This document shows positions 22,601 to 33,696 of a stretch of DNA of 64,000 nt, piece by piece (the stretch's first letter is position 1; every line of letters begins with the position of its first letter). Location of the stretch: NCBI GenBank assembly GCA_029216955.1, contig JANAVB010004000.1, positions 3,967,083-4,031,082 on the forward strand, read 5' to 3'. The position numbers were made by a program, and so were the translations under genes. Origin of the DNA: Iris pallida (Eukaryota; Streptophyta; Magnoliopsida; Asparagales; Iridaceae). The notes under the pieces were generated by a model, which saw only the letters and a list, made by a program, of their open reading frames with translations, was not told where the DNA came from and ran no database searches.

Positions 22601-23395
22601 CTACACTAAGTCTTCCGTCCTGGTACACAGTTGCAGAACAAAGGGCTAAGAGCAATTGCTATTGGACCGAGCAAGAAGTCGAAGTGTTGGAGCGGATATA
22701 CAATCAATGGCTTTAACTTTAGAACTACTGATAAGCCTATCAATCATTCATTTGTCGATGGGAAGGCTAATTATACCAAAAATTTGGGAGTTTGTGTGAG
22801 AGCCTCAGTCTACGATGCCGATCCCAAATTCGACTACTGCGGTGTTCTAAGAGATATCGTAGAGATTAAATATTCTGTTGATACGAAGATTGTGCTTTTT
22901 AAATGTCATTGGTTCGACACAACACTCAAGCAAGGATGGAAGATTGACAAACAATTTGGCTTTGTTGATATAAAACATGGAAAAAGATATGGAGGTTTTG
23001 AACCATTTGTGTTGGCTAGTCAAATTGTTCAAGTGTACTATACGAGTTATCCTAGCCGACGGTGCAGTACCCTGGATTGGTGGGATGTATGCAAAACCAA
23101 AGCAAGAAATACATATAATGTTGGGGATGTAGCCTACCAAGAGGAAGAGGTGGTCAAGCCTCAACCAACATATATAAGTTTGGCTGGTGTTGAGGAAGAG
23201 AATTTAGAAGATATGGAGGTTGCAGTAGATGACGTTATGGAGGTTAACGTTGATGAAGAATTGGAAGATATTGAGGAAGAAGTATTGGAAGATAAAGATA
23301 AAAATCATAGTGATAGTGAAAATGAAGAAGCAGAAGAAGACACTTCGGAATCAAGCGACGATTCAGAAGACTCTTGGAAAGATAAATCATACTAG
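19673..23395 (+). pseudogene. TNP2-type CACTA transposase, broken
   Basis: The start MSRYLLDRSWMY opens a transposase-associated domain (19673-19921). Then come the TNP2 core (about 20000-21560, with FAAEPRNVRLALCSDGF, MRAMLMWTINDF and CPICMGK), a DUF4218-like part (21580-21959, starting LRFPDGYVSN) and, after spliced segments, a DUF4216-like part (22631-23130). An acidic Asp/Glu/Ser tail ends at TAG 23393. GT-AG introns are visible at 21960-22028 (rejoining ER|Y), at about 22350-22421 and from 22519 to about 22636. Stops interrupt the frame at 19919, 20327, 20615, in the segment after SVILTP and at 21568; several replace the family Trp. A 1-bp deletion near 20972 shifts the frame in the INDFPAY region. 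It would have cut and joined CACTA ends; it is no longer functional. Confidence 0.9.
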
Positions 23396-23498
23396 TACGT
23401 ACGTTTTAATTTAATATACGAGTTTCATTAGTATAATGACATGATAGTAGTTTTTATTTTTAACACATCATCACTTATTATTTCTTTCAGATTTTTCT

Positions 23499-23620
23499 AT
23501 GGTGCCGAGAGGTCGATGTTCACGTTTACAGCTTGGATCTTCATTAAGTCCGCCGAGAGGTCTTCATCATGCCCGTCGAGAGGTTTCCATCACGCTCGAC
23601 AACCTAGATTTACTGTACCA
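23499..23620 (+). other. Possible remnant of a second CACTA gene (weak)
   Basis: A short frame beginning MVPRGRCSR follows the TNP2 stop by about 100 bp. It is basic and contains a repeated CCGAGAGGT(C/T). CACTA elements often have a TNPA-type second gene here, but nothing in the fragment identifies it. Confidence 0.2.
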
Positions 23621-23944
23621 GTACTTTCTTGTATTACATTTTGGATGTGTATTAATATTTCTTATATTAAAACATTATTCGTATGTGTGTATAAAGCTAA
23701 TTTTGGATATGTGTGTATGTGTTATATTAAAATATTTGGGATACGTGTGCATGAAACTGAGAATTTACAGGAAGCACAAATACTGATACATGTGCCTACT
23801 GTAAAACTGTCGACAGGGATAAGGACTGTTGGAAACACGAATACTGATATTGTATTTGGAAACCATTTATATGACTTATATAGTGTGTGTAACTGTCGAC
23901 AGCGATGTGGAGTGCAGGAAACACAAATACCGACATGCAATATT

Positions 23945-24515
23945 GTATTTAGCGACGGAATGGCGACGGAACAGCGACAAAAAACCTGGAACATTGTAGG
24001 CTAACGACGGAACAGCGATGATTTTTCCGTCGCTACATGCTTGGAAAATTTACTTTGCAGGCTACCGACGGAATAGCGACTGTAGTTTCCGTCGCTAAGG
24101 TTCTGGAAAATATTATCTTCCAGTATAGCGACTGAATAACGACGTAAATTTTACTTACTATTTCGTCGCTATGTTCCTGTCCGACACCAAAAGCCTATCG
24201 GAAACATCTTAGCGACGTAACTTTCCGTCGCTAGCCCGTCGCTACTCTCATACTGATTTACGCCGCTGTGACGTCGGTAGTTCGTCGGTAACTATAGCGA
24301 CAGAGTTTTCGTCGCTATTATGTCACATTTTCTAATAAATAGCTTGTCGCTAAATGCGTCACTAATCAGTCGCTATTTTCGACAAACTAGCGACTGATTT
24401 AAATTAGCGACAGGTGATTTCCCGACAAACTATTTCCGTCGCTGATATGTCGCTATTTGGCTTTAGCAACGGAAAAAATGACTTTTAGCGACGGATCCCG
24501 TCGTCGCTAAAAGCC
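23945..24515. repeat. Right subterminal AGCGAC repeats of the CACTA element
   Basis: More than twenty copies of TAGCGAC, AGCGACGGA, CCGTCGCTA and close variants in both orientations, denser than at the left end. Confidence 0.85.
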
Positions 24516-25066
24516 TATTTTTTTGTAGTGATAAAAATATATTCTTTGTCAAATCTTATCACATGTTTTTTCCCACAAGATTAGCCGAATATATACGATC
24601 TATATAAATTCAATATTTTTAACTTCTACTATTCTTGATGTTTACGTCCCTGTTGTTCTCGTTTTGTCATATTTTAAAGAATTGTTTTGTGCACAAAAGA
24701 GTCACATGTCTTCTTATCAAAATTATTACATCCTCATACTAGTACTTGGTTCTAAGACTATGTTGACTTGATTTGTTTTGGTATTACATGTCTACTTTAA
24801 AATCAATTTGTTGTTTGTAGTTACAACAAATTAAATTTGCATCTTTATAAATAAATATACATTTGCAAAGGTATTTGGTATAACAAAAGTTTTGGTAAAA
24901 TCTAAATTCATATGTCCAAATATTGTTATTTTTAATAGTTCTCGAATGGATAAAATATTTTCTGAGAGATCTACATGGAGATATGTATTATGTCAAAAAT
25001 ATTTCTTTGACTTTTAATATTCTTTGTCAAAAATATTCCTACATGCCAAAATTTCCTTGACTTTTA

Positions 25067-25071
<5 letters not shown>

Positions 25072-25160
<89 letters not shown>
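25072..25160. repeat. (TA)n microsatellite
   Basis: About 45 dinucleotide units, nearly perfect, starting at ATATACATATATATA. Confidence 0.95.
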
Positions 25161-25163
<3 letters not shown>

Positions 25164-26049
25164 TTAATGTTGTATGATTGAAGTATTTGCAGTTTCGAAC
25201 GTGATGGTAAATTTTGGCATGTAGGAATTAAACAAGTGGCAGATATGGTACTTAATCCATAGTCAAGGCTGATAATGAGAGCTTTAGATCTAAGAAAATA
25301 TTATTTAATTATTTTACTATTATAATTCATAGCAAAATTGTATTGATGTGCAAAATTACATTATTGTCCAAGAATGAACAAACATTGTGCATCATTTCAG
25401 TTACATTTTTTGCTAATATGTAATCTTACCTCTACTTTTTTTAAAGACAGAATCAATAGAAATATTTCAAATGATTAGAAAATGAGAGACATGTTAACAG
25501 TGACGATAATATAAATGTATTTTTGTATTCTCCTATTCCTAACATGATATTTGTAATGTTATCTCTCTAAGCCAGAAGCATTAGAGATGGTGATTTGTTA
25601 GGAAAGGCTCAAACATGCTGAGGGTAAAGGTACATAAAACAAAGTTCTTTGCTCCATCTTTCTGATATTAGTGGATGTTTAGCGAGAATAATGAAAATAT
25701 CTCTAAATAATGTATAAAATTGACATATATTTTGTATTGTAATTAATAAGTCCTGATCATTTGGAAAGATTATGGTATTATACATTATTGTATTAAAGTG
25801 ATGTTATACGATACTTTTTCTAGGTCGGTTTGCATGAACCTTAGCTGACCATATTTTTAAAATGTTAGAATTTCTAGTCAGAAAGAAATAACAATATTGT
25901 TCTGTCACAGTATTTAAATTATGTTAGGCAAGCATTGGTTTGCATATAAACTGTAACATTATAATTTCCTTTGACACGTTAAAACAATTTAATCAAAAGA
26001 AAATAGCTAGTGAAATTATAAATTCCTTTAAAAATAAAGTTTTAAAAGG

Positions 26050-26185
26050 TGAGATTATTTTGGGTACAAGCCGAAAGGGTCCTTCTGTCAACCGGGCGTA
26101 AATAGCCCTAAGCGACACGATACTTAATCGTCCCCATGTGGATCTCCGTTAGCTGGGAATCGGCCCCTACAGCTAACCCAAAATT
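26050..26185. other. GC-rich island with a hairpin
   Basis: Unlike its AT-rich surroundings. GTTAGCTG and CAGCTAAC form an 8-bp stem around a 14-base loop at about 26149-26178. No gene or known element was recognised. Confidence 0.4.
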
Positions 26186-26639
26186 AATCATCACTTGATA
26201 AACTAAAGATTTTTTAAGGTTGATTAGCAAAATCACTTAAACTATTATTCTAGTACTTTTGACCGTCATTTTTTGCAAACATGGCTAGTAAAGATAAATC
26301 TTTAGAGCCAAGACTGTAAGTTACTGTGTCTTACTTTAAGAGGAGATAGAGTCAGATGTGTTTTGGCTCACAATCCTAGGGCTTATATTAGCAATTAGTG
26401 GAATCATATATTTTGATTCTGATGACACAGAATATGATTTAGGAGTAACATATGGCTTAGTCAAACCAAAAATTCCTAAAGAAATAGACTACTACCAGTT
26501 TCATAGAATTCTTAATTGTTTTTGAGTCATTATATGGCATTTTCTTCGGATATAAAAATATTAAAGATTACTAAGATCCAGTGTAAGATTTCATCTGTGG
26601 GACAACTTTGATATTAATAAGTTGATAGGTCCATGTGAC

Positions 26640-27010
26640 AAACTATCATAGCTAGGAGTATCAAAGAATTTGAAATGATATATTTAAACATAGCTTATGC
26701 TGAAGCTGAATGGTTCATATATCTTACTATGTATATATCAAATAGATCCAGGCCCAAATTATACTCTTGCTATGACTTCATGAATTATTAAAACTGAATA
26801 GATCAAGCATCTTATTATGCATATACACAATCTATATTATGTACCTATCATTTTTATAAATTATGCTAAAGAACTGCTAAAGCATGATCTTGTGAATTCT
26901 AAGATGAACAGGTACCTGCAGCTGCATTTTAAGACATCAAAAAAAAATGGTTCTTACCTATAAAAGTCATAAAAGAACTTTACAGATCTCTTGACGAAAA
27001 GTTTGTTTAA
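26640..27010 (+). pseudogene. Remnant of copia RNase H end
   Basis: Near 26970-27000 one frame reads KNFTDLLTKSLF, close to the NLADPLTKGL motif that ends copia RNase H domains. GAATGGTT and AGATCAAGCATCTTATTATG fragments upstream resemble the EAEW and KSRHI-type segments. Everything else is too decayed to read. It fits the expected position about 0.7 kb before the 3' LTR. Confidence 0.4.
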
Positions 27011-27694
27011 TCTTGACGAAGCGTTTGTCTAGGACATTAATCCTAGTATCAACAAGGGGGATAGGGTTAAGCCCATAAGTAAGTCAGCAATAGTATCAAC
27101 TCAACTGAGTCTGACTGGAGATCCCAAGAAGCCGGTTCAATTGATAGGAATAAGCTGGACTTAGGTGACTATTATAGTGCACTGACCCTAAGATTAAATT
27201 CTCTTAAGCTAATGCCCACGAGGATGTACGATGTTGTACATGGATACCCCATCACTATGGTGACAGTGTTTCGGTGTAATTTGGTTAGTATGAGTTTTCT
27301 AAAACTCTTAATAGGTCCAAGCATGATTATGCAGTGTTGACTCCAATCACCAATCCTTTGAGGACTTACCTATATGAAAGGTCGTGAAGACCGCGACTAT
27401 AGGACAGGGCGATCCTATACAACTCTCATGAATATGAAAAAGTCTGCATGGCCAATCAAACGTGCCACCCGATAGACCCAAGTACCTCTAGCATACTATG
27501 TGTGTTATTTTCTGAATCTGGTTCAAGAAGAATGATTCAAGGCGTAGTTCCATCAGCTCTTCTTTAGACAAAGAAAATGGTCACTAAGTGAGATTCGAGG
27601 CTGTAGTCTATCTCATCTAAGCATAGTATATAACTGCCCGGATCTTTTCTACTCATATTCCTTCCTTATTCGAAACTTGATTTTTTTTGGAGAT

Positions 27695-28274
27695 TGCTGG
27701 TGTTGTTGCTCTTGTTTCCTTCAAAAAACCAAGCTCCTCACAAATATTTAGTCCCACATTGGCTGTGTCATAGACTTTGATAGAGCATATAATGCTTCAC
27801 TCTTGTTTGCTCCATTAAAGACTTATATAGGTAGCTCTATAGGCCACATGTGCGTGCTACCGCTGCCGCTCGACCCGGTTCGGTTCGGCGCACTTAACGG
27901 GTGCGGGTACGCGCCTACATCTGGAGGCGCCGAATGCCGATCTGATTCCTTCTTCGGGTTCGGGTTAAAACCTAAAACACTTTTGCTATTCATTGGCCTT
28001 TGACCAGTTTATTTCCTAAATTTTTGAATGTTGGACACCATTAATTTTGTCCAAATACATTGAACCATATTTTTTATATGCCTTTATTTAGCATCTATTG
28101 CGTCTTTGATTCAAGCAACGATTACAAAGTTTATGACTATAGAATGAGCCTTTCGTCTTCTCTCTTAACATAAAAAAATCTCTATGAAAAATCTCTCCCA
28201 AATTCTTGTCTTACATAAATTCTTTTCGTTCTTCGTATCCTCGCTCTGGACAGAGCTAATTTAGGGTTAATCTC
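27695..28274 (+). repeat. 3' LTR of the large nested element, first part
   Basis: Starts TGCTGGTGTTGTTGCTCTTG (one transition from the 5' LTR start) and follows the 5' LTR to the segment before CCGAG, where a gypsy LTR begins. Confidence 0.75.
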
Positions 28275-28599
28275 CGTAACGCCCCAGTCCCAATATACAT
28301 AGGACCGAGTACGTGAACATGCCAGCTGCACATATATGAAGAATACACCAATATATGGAATCCTCGTATACGTACATAAGCTGTATATAAAATAATCACA
28401 GACCAGAAGAATATAATATTCTAATCTTATTACAGCTCAACACAGAAGATATAAGAGTCCAAAATGAATAAAGGTATCAAAAGATAGCCGGGTGGACATA
28501 CCCACTCCAAATAGCTATAAAAATAGTCTCTCAAGATCGGAGTCCAACCTTTGCAAAATAGAAAGAAAATAGATGTAAACATATCCACTAAATGTCTCA

Positions 28600-29716
28600 A
28601 TAATGAATAGTCTAGAAATCAGCAGGAGATGCCTCGTCATCAATATAGGATGGATCCAGTGCCGCTCCGTACTCCTGCAGAAACTCGTCTAACCCTGGAG
28701 AGATAACCAGGTCCTCAGCGGGACGTAAAAAGATACAAGAAAATACCATGCCATATAAACTGTGATATATAATATAAAAGAAAGGGGATGCATGCAATAG
28801 GGTTCCTGACCATTCTACTATGAATATGTAGTTGAGAAATAATCCTTCGACGAATGAGCCCTGGCTGTAGATGGGATCGGCATAGTCCCTATATAGGGCA
28901 CGAGGGGCCTACGTCTGTAACGTCCGAAGATCGTCAGAGGGCATCATGTGCAAGGGGGTAGGTCCATAACGCTCTGGGAAACGTCAGAGGGCACCTGGAG
29001 CCTGCGTCTCCGGAGGAGCGCACAGGTAATCAGGGAAGTACAAAGAAGCCCATACGTTATATATTATTCTCCCCACCCAATGCCTAGTATCATCATCCCC
29101 ATGACTGATATGAACCTCTAGTAACCGCCAAGTCTTTTAACATGCAATTTTATCATCATCCTATAATGAATAGTCTAGAAATCAGCAGGAGATGCCTCAT
29201 CATCAATATAGGATGGATCCAGTGCCGCTCCGTACTCCTGCAGAAACTCGTCTAATCCTGGAGAGATAACCAGGTCCTCAGCGGGACGTAAAAAAATACA
29301 AAAAAAATACCATGCCATATAAACTGTGATATATAATATAAAAGAAAGGGGATGCATGCAATAGGGTTCCTGACCATTCTACTATGAATATGTAGTTGAG
29401 AAATAATCCTTCGACGAATGAGTCCTGGCTGTAGATGGGATCGGCATAGTCCCCATATAGGGCACCAGGGGCCTACGTCTGTAACGTCCGAAGATCGTCA
29501 GAGGGCATCATGTACAAGGGGGTAGGTCTATAACGCTCTGGGAAACGTCAGAGGGCACCTGGAGCCTGCGTATTCGGAGGAGCGCACAGGTAATCAGGGA
29601 AGTGAAAAGAAGCACATACGTCATGTATTATTCTCCCCACCCAATGCCTAGTATCATCATTCCCATGACTGATATGAACCTCTAGTAACTGCCAAGTCTT
29701 TTAACATGCAATTTTA
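28600..29716 (-). repeat. Roughly 560-bp tandem duplication inside the gypsy LTR
   Basis: Unit 1 about 28600-29160 and unit 2 about 29161-29716, near identical, both beginning AATGAATAGTCTAGAAATCA and ending CTTTTAACATGCAATTTTAT. Each unit carries a short acidic frame ending DDEASPADF (stops at 28612 and 29175). Confidence 0.9.
28612..28694 (-). other. Acidic mini-exon-like frame behind a splice-acceptor-like site (unit 1)
   Basis: On the minus strand TTATCTCTCCAG is followed in one frame by LDEFLQEYGAALDPSYIDD and an Asp/Glu-containing end before TAG. The same frame occurs in the duplicate (stop at 29175, acceptor at 29258-29259). Similar L-D...Y-G frames occur in other LTRs of the window. 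Confidence 0.4.
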
Positions 29717-31607
29717 TTGGCAGTTACTCCTATCCGTCACACGCTCCATATGTATCGGTGGTCAGCCGACTACGCGGGTACATGTCCTACATGTGACTCA
29801 CATTACGTGGTATAGAAAATTTTTAGGCCGTATGAGATATACCAATACCTCATCAACAATGGGTGGTCACTAAACTAAGTCAATGCAAGAGAAATAAATA
29901 AAAGAAAGAAAACAACCGATAGAGTCGCTTGCACCCAAGTGTGACTTGGACACACAGTTTTATAATAACAACAAAAAAGAAATGCTAAAAATATCAACTA
30001 AAAATAAAAATATGTAAATCACAGAGTAAGGTAGCAAGGTATCTTGCCTGGCAGTACGAAAATAGCAACTCCAAGCAATAAATCACGTCAGCAATAAATC
30101 ACATCAGCAATAAATCCCAAAATCCACGAACGACTTCGGATGCTGAAACAAACATCAAGAACATTTTCGGTGTAAAAGATATATCTATAAAATGCCTGTC
30201 CAAAAGTCTAATTCTGGAACAGGGGCAAAATCGTAATTTTGGGTCAAAACGATATCCGCCGTTGGACCCATTTTGTACCGAAATACGTGCCAAAGTTTAT
30301 GGTCTCTAAAGTCGTCAAACTATATGTTTACGGATTCGGTTTGAGGATACGAACCCAATGGTATGTCCAATTTTGGATTCCGATGAGCCGTCCACAATTT
30401 TGCCCGTTGGATCGGGTCGTGGGCCCGCCAAATTGGCGTTCCTATCAACTTTCTCAGAATCGGACCAAACTTGGCATATATGACCAGAAAATTGATGCGG
30501 TCCTGATGGCGCAAGTTTCGTGTCGATCCGACGGACGTGCACGAAGTTACGGCCAAGTTTACAAAACGTCGATAGGGGGTATCTCGACGGATACGTACTG
30601 ATTTCGTCGCGCACGCGCAACCAAATCGTGTTCCGTCAGTTCCCACATGTCGGCAACATCCATACGCACCTTTTGATGTGTATAGTGCGTGACCACATCG
30701 TCCGGTTTGTCGGAGCGCACGCCGTATTGGACAGATTTCTAAATTTTGAAAGCAGAATTGATAATTTTTTTGTAGAACTTTAACCAAGTGTAAATTTTTA
30801 CTTACTAGATGAAAAGTAATTCCAGAAGGTACATTACAATCTCATATATATTGTTTTTGACTGTATTTAATTAGTTTGTCAAAATACTTAGTAATCGGTC
30901 CGAAAAATGGCTTCCAAGTTGGTAGTTTAAAACAGTTTTTAATACTACAGAAAACAGGTTTTTCTCTAACTTCATCTCGATTTTTCGAGCAAGTTAGTGG
31001 TCATTTTGAAATCCGTCTGAAGGATCTCGAAGAGGGTCATGTGTGCTTCCTATCAAAATTCGTAGAAGTGAAAACGAAGGAGCGAGCATGAAGAAATTAG
31101 ATCGAGAAGATGGGTACCTCGCTGCATTTTTAAAACAGGGTGTTCTGTCTCGCGGCTGGTTTGTCATTGTTCTCCGGCGATGCGGCGGTCAACGGCCAAG
31201 TGCAGATGGTGGGGTAGCTGCGTATGGACGTCAGCGAGGCTCTCGTACAGGGAATTGAATTTTCGTGGAGAATCCAGGAAGTATTTTGAAGAAATCCAAT
31301 TTTTGGTTTTATGGAGTATATAGGATTTAAATACGAAATTAACTGGAATTTGATTCATTTTTTGATTCGAATTTGAATCTAGTAGAGAATCCAATTATGA
31401 GTGTATAGGAAAATATTTGGATCAATTTGATGGAGATTCAAATTTGTTTTGAATTTTTGGATTCTCACGGGAATATCCGCTCGCGAGCACGGGAGAGGGG
31501 GGGGGGGGGGGGAGGGGAGGGGGTTCGGCCAAACTCGAGTAATGTAGCTTTGCTACAGTACTTTTGTTTTTATATATTTTTCTTTTATATTTTTTAACTC
31601 TTTTTCT

Positions 31608-32011
31608 TTTTCCTTTCTAATTAGCATAAAAAAATCTATTGCGTCTTTGATTCAAGCAACGATTACAAAGTTTAGGACTATAGAATGAGCCTTTCGTCTC
31701 CTCTTTTAACATAAAAAAATCTCTATGAAAAATCTCTCCCAAATTCTTGTCTTACATAATTTTTTTTGTTCTTTGTATCCCGCTCTGGGCAGAGCTAATT
31801 TAGGGTCAATCTCTCCGAGTTTTGTACAATGACGGAATACCGGTAGAGCGGAGGTTCTACCACTAGGAGCATCCGAAAAAGTCTGCACATAGACCCAGAT
31901 TAACTCTATGGCAAGTGCTACGTGTGCGACATCCCCGAAGGCCGGTAACTTTTAACTTTTGTTTATTTTTTTTGCAGATTATAAAGGTGATGAAAGCAAA
32001 TATTTCTAACA
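31608..32011 (+). repeat. 3' LTR of the large nested element, second part
   Basis: Runs from TTAGCAT through CTATTGCGTCTTTGATTCAA to ATATTTCTAACA. Its first about 190 bp repeat 28083-28274, so the inserted gypsy LTR is flanked by a long direct duplication. Confidence 0.75.
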
Positions 32012-32671
32012 GAAATCATAATGAGAGAGCCAGGTAAGATCAAACACAAATGTATACATAGTAACTTCGTCGCCTGAACAAATCCCAATTTTATAATCAA
32101 ATGATACAGATTGATCAAAAGTTTCTATTGTATCTTTTGTCCAAGAGCCAATCCCTCACATATATGAAGAAGAAAACAAAAAGACTACGATAATGGGATC
32201 GCTCACCACACCAAATGATGACTCCTTGAGTGGAGAAAATGGTTCTCCTAGAACATGTTCCCTTCCCCTAATTCTCCTCCTTCTATCCTAAAGTGCGAGC
32301 TGCAAGCAAAGTATATATTTCTCATTGCTTTGTTGGACTCTCTCCTTAAATCTTCTCCAATGAGCATTACAGAAGATGATCTCTCTTAGCGTCCTATAAA
32401 GCTAATAAAACCTAATTTAGGATTAAAAAAAAATCCATAAATTAGCCTTATTCGGAATCCTAGTTGTCCAATCCAATCTGACAACCCAGACTACTACTGA
32501 AAATAGAATAACTATATGAAAATTTTGACTATTGGTATACCGTCGATATACTGGTGGTATGTTTAGTGAGCACAAAATTGCTTCAAAAAGTTACTGTACA
32601 TTTTATGCACTTTCAAGCATATCGTTGGTATGTCAACACCGCTGCTTTTTCTTTGATAGGAGACCAATCCC
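32012..32671 (+). other. Sequence right of the nested element, no gene recognised
   Basis: Begins with the GAAAT target duplicate. No significant frame and no element ends seen. Confidence 0.3.
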
Positions 32672-33696
32672 TGTAATGACCCACTCCGCACAAGCTAAAT
32701 GCCGATTCAAACGGCGTAGGTGCAACGACTCAAATCCTGCCTTCCTTGCTCGGCAAAACGATTCGCTTGAGGCAAAGGCAATGGACTTGGCCCTTCAGAA
32801 GAATCCAGACTTAGACTTTCAAAGGCGCACTCGGAGTCTCGCTCGATAAGGCGGGTGGCTCCGATGAACCTCTCTTTGCTTAGCATGGACACATAATAAC
32901 ATGGATGGTATTGCTAGATCGCTAGGCGTTAAGCCCTTGCATGCTAATAAGAGAACTCAACGCACCTAACTAAGGGAATAATCCCATCTTGTTCGCTTGT
33001 GTAGAACATGGAAACCAACATAAAATTTTACTTGAATCCTCGCACCATACTTCACGCTCGTGCCAAGGTACAGCTTATGATCGATTAGATTTTCTTATGC
33101 GCTCAATTATGTGTGAAATGCTTGTCAGTTTATCATTCCACAACTTGAGGCACAACACAGTTAATGGTTCATGAATTGAGGCAGGAAGACTATCAAAATA
33201 GTTATTTTGAGCCAAGTAATAGAAACATGGAAATGCTTCAGGACCGTTGGATCGCCAAGGCAGTCCCATATCGGGAGCTGTATAATAATAACAAAAGAAT
33301 GAACAAATGAATGAACGAATGAACGAATGAATGAATGAATAAGTGAATGAATGAAAGAAAGAAATAAAAGAATGAAAGAAATAAAGAAAGAAAGAAAGGA
33401 AAGAAGAAAAGAATGAATAGCGACAGGTATGTCGGAGACGTACAACGAGACTCGCTATCCGTGCTGCATGGATGTAGCCGCCAACCTAGTCAATAATCGG
33501 TTATGGCTCATAGAGATCGATAAGTTAAAAATAAAAATAGAAAACGAAATGGTCGCAAATAACTCGTGCACGAGAGAACGAAACAAAGCATTCCTCGGAC
33601 GATCAGAGACATCGTGCCGGCCTAGGAGGAATCATGGCTTACGGGCGAATTGGGTGCAGGTCTGGCCATCCAAGCGATGTAATGTGGGGTATTACA
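32672..33696 (-). mobile_element. Probable solo gypsy-type LTR (about 1.0 kb)
   Basis: The ends are inverted: TGTAATGACCC on the left and GGGGTATTACA on the right. Read on the minus strand the start TGTAATACCCC is typical of plant gypsy LTRs. No convincing target duplication (flanks ATCCC and TAGCC). It contains a GAAT/GAAA microsatellite. Confidence 0.5.
33296..33420. repeat. (GAAT)n/(GAAA)n microsatellite
   Basis: GAATGAAC, GAATGAAT and GAAAGAAA tetramers run for about 125 bp. Confidence 0.9.

Larger units (their letters stand above)
17135..24530 (+). mobile_element. CACTA (En/Spm-type) DNA transposon, 7396 bp
   Basis: The left end is CACTACCAAAATACAAG and the right end is TTTTTTTGTAGTG, inverted as expected. 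The 3-bp target duplication ATA is present on both sides (17132-17134 and 24531-24533). Subterminal regions carry many AGCGAC/GTCGCT motifs in both orientations. It encodes a TNP2-type transposase, now broken. An LTR-like insertion occupies the 5' subterminal part. Confidence 0.93.
24534..27694 (+). other. Decayed 3' internal part of the large nested copia-type element
   Basis: AT-rich. It contains a (TA)n array at 25072-25160, a GC-rich island near 26060-26180 and pol remnants at 26640-27010. It ends with a TTTTTTTTGGAGAT tract at the 3' LTR. Confidence 0.5.
28275..31626 (-). mobile_element. Ty3-gypsy LTR, minus orientation, about 3.35 kb
   Basis: The left edge CGTAACGCCCC is the inverse of a gypsy LTR end. 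The block 30240-30780 is the reverse complement of blocks at about 57110-57620 and 63720-64000, which lie in other gypsy LTRs (GGCCCGCCAAATTGG, TCGGACCAAACTTGGCAT, GACGGATACG, TTCCGTCAGTTCCCACA). No internal region follows, so it is a solo LTR or fragment. It contains a roughly 560-bp tandem duplication. The right border near 31600-31626 is uncertain. Confidence 0.65.
6728..32011 (+). mobile_element. Large nested Ty1-copia-type element with other elements inside
   Basis: The 5' LTR (6728-7502, TGTTGG...CTAACA) matches a 3' LTR that starts at 27695 and ends at 32011. The outer flanks are identical: GAAAT at 6723-6727 and GAAAT at 32012-32016. The 3' LTR is preceded by TTGGAGAT, the usual tail of a copia polypurine tract. 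Inside are a full copia element (8646-16271) and a CACTA element (17135-24530), and the 3' LTR is split by a gypsy LTR. Without these insertions the original element is about 7 kb. Only shreds of its pol remain, near 26640-27010. The pairing of these two LTRs is an inference from the flanks and order. Confidence 0.65.

Noticed and set aside
30099..30787. Overlapping 100-155 codon frames on both strands
   Set aside because: They lie in a block repeated at 57110-57620 and 63720-64000 in LTRs, where the frames are not conserved.
32690..32900. Possible mitochondrial DNA insert
   Set aside because: The base composition suggested it, but no organellar gene could be recognised and the block lies within LTR-like ends.
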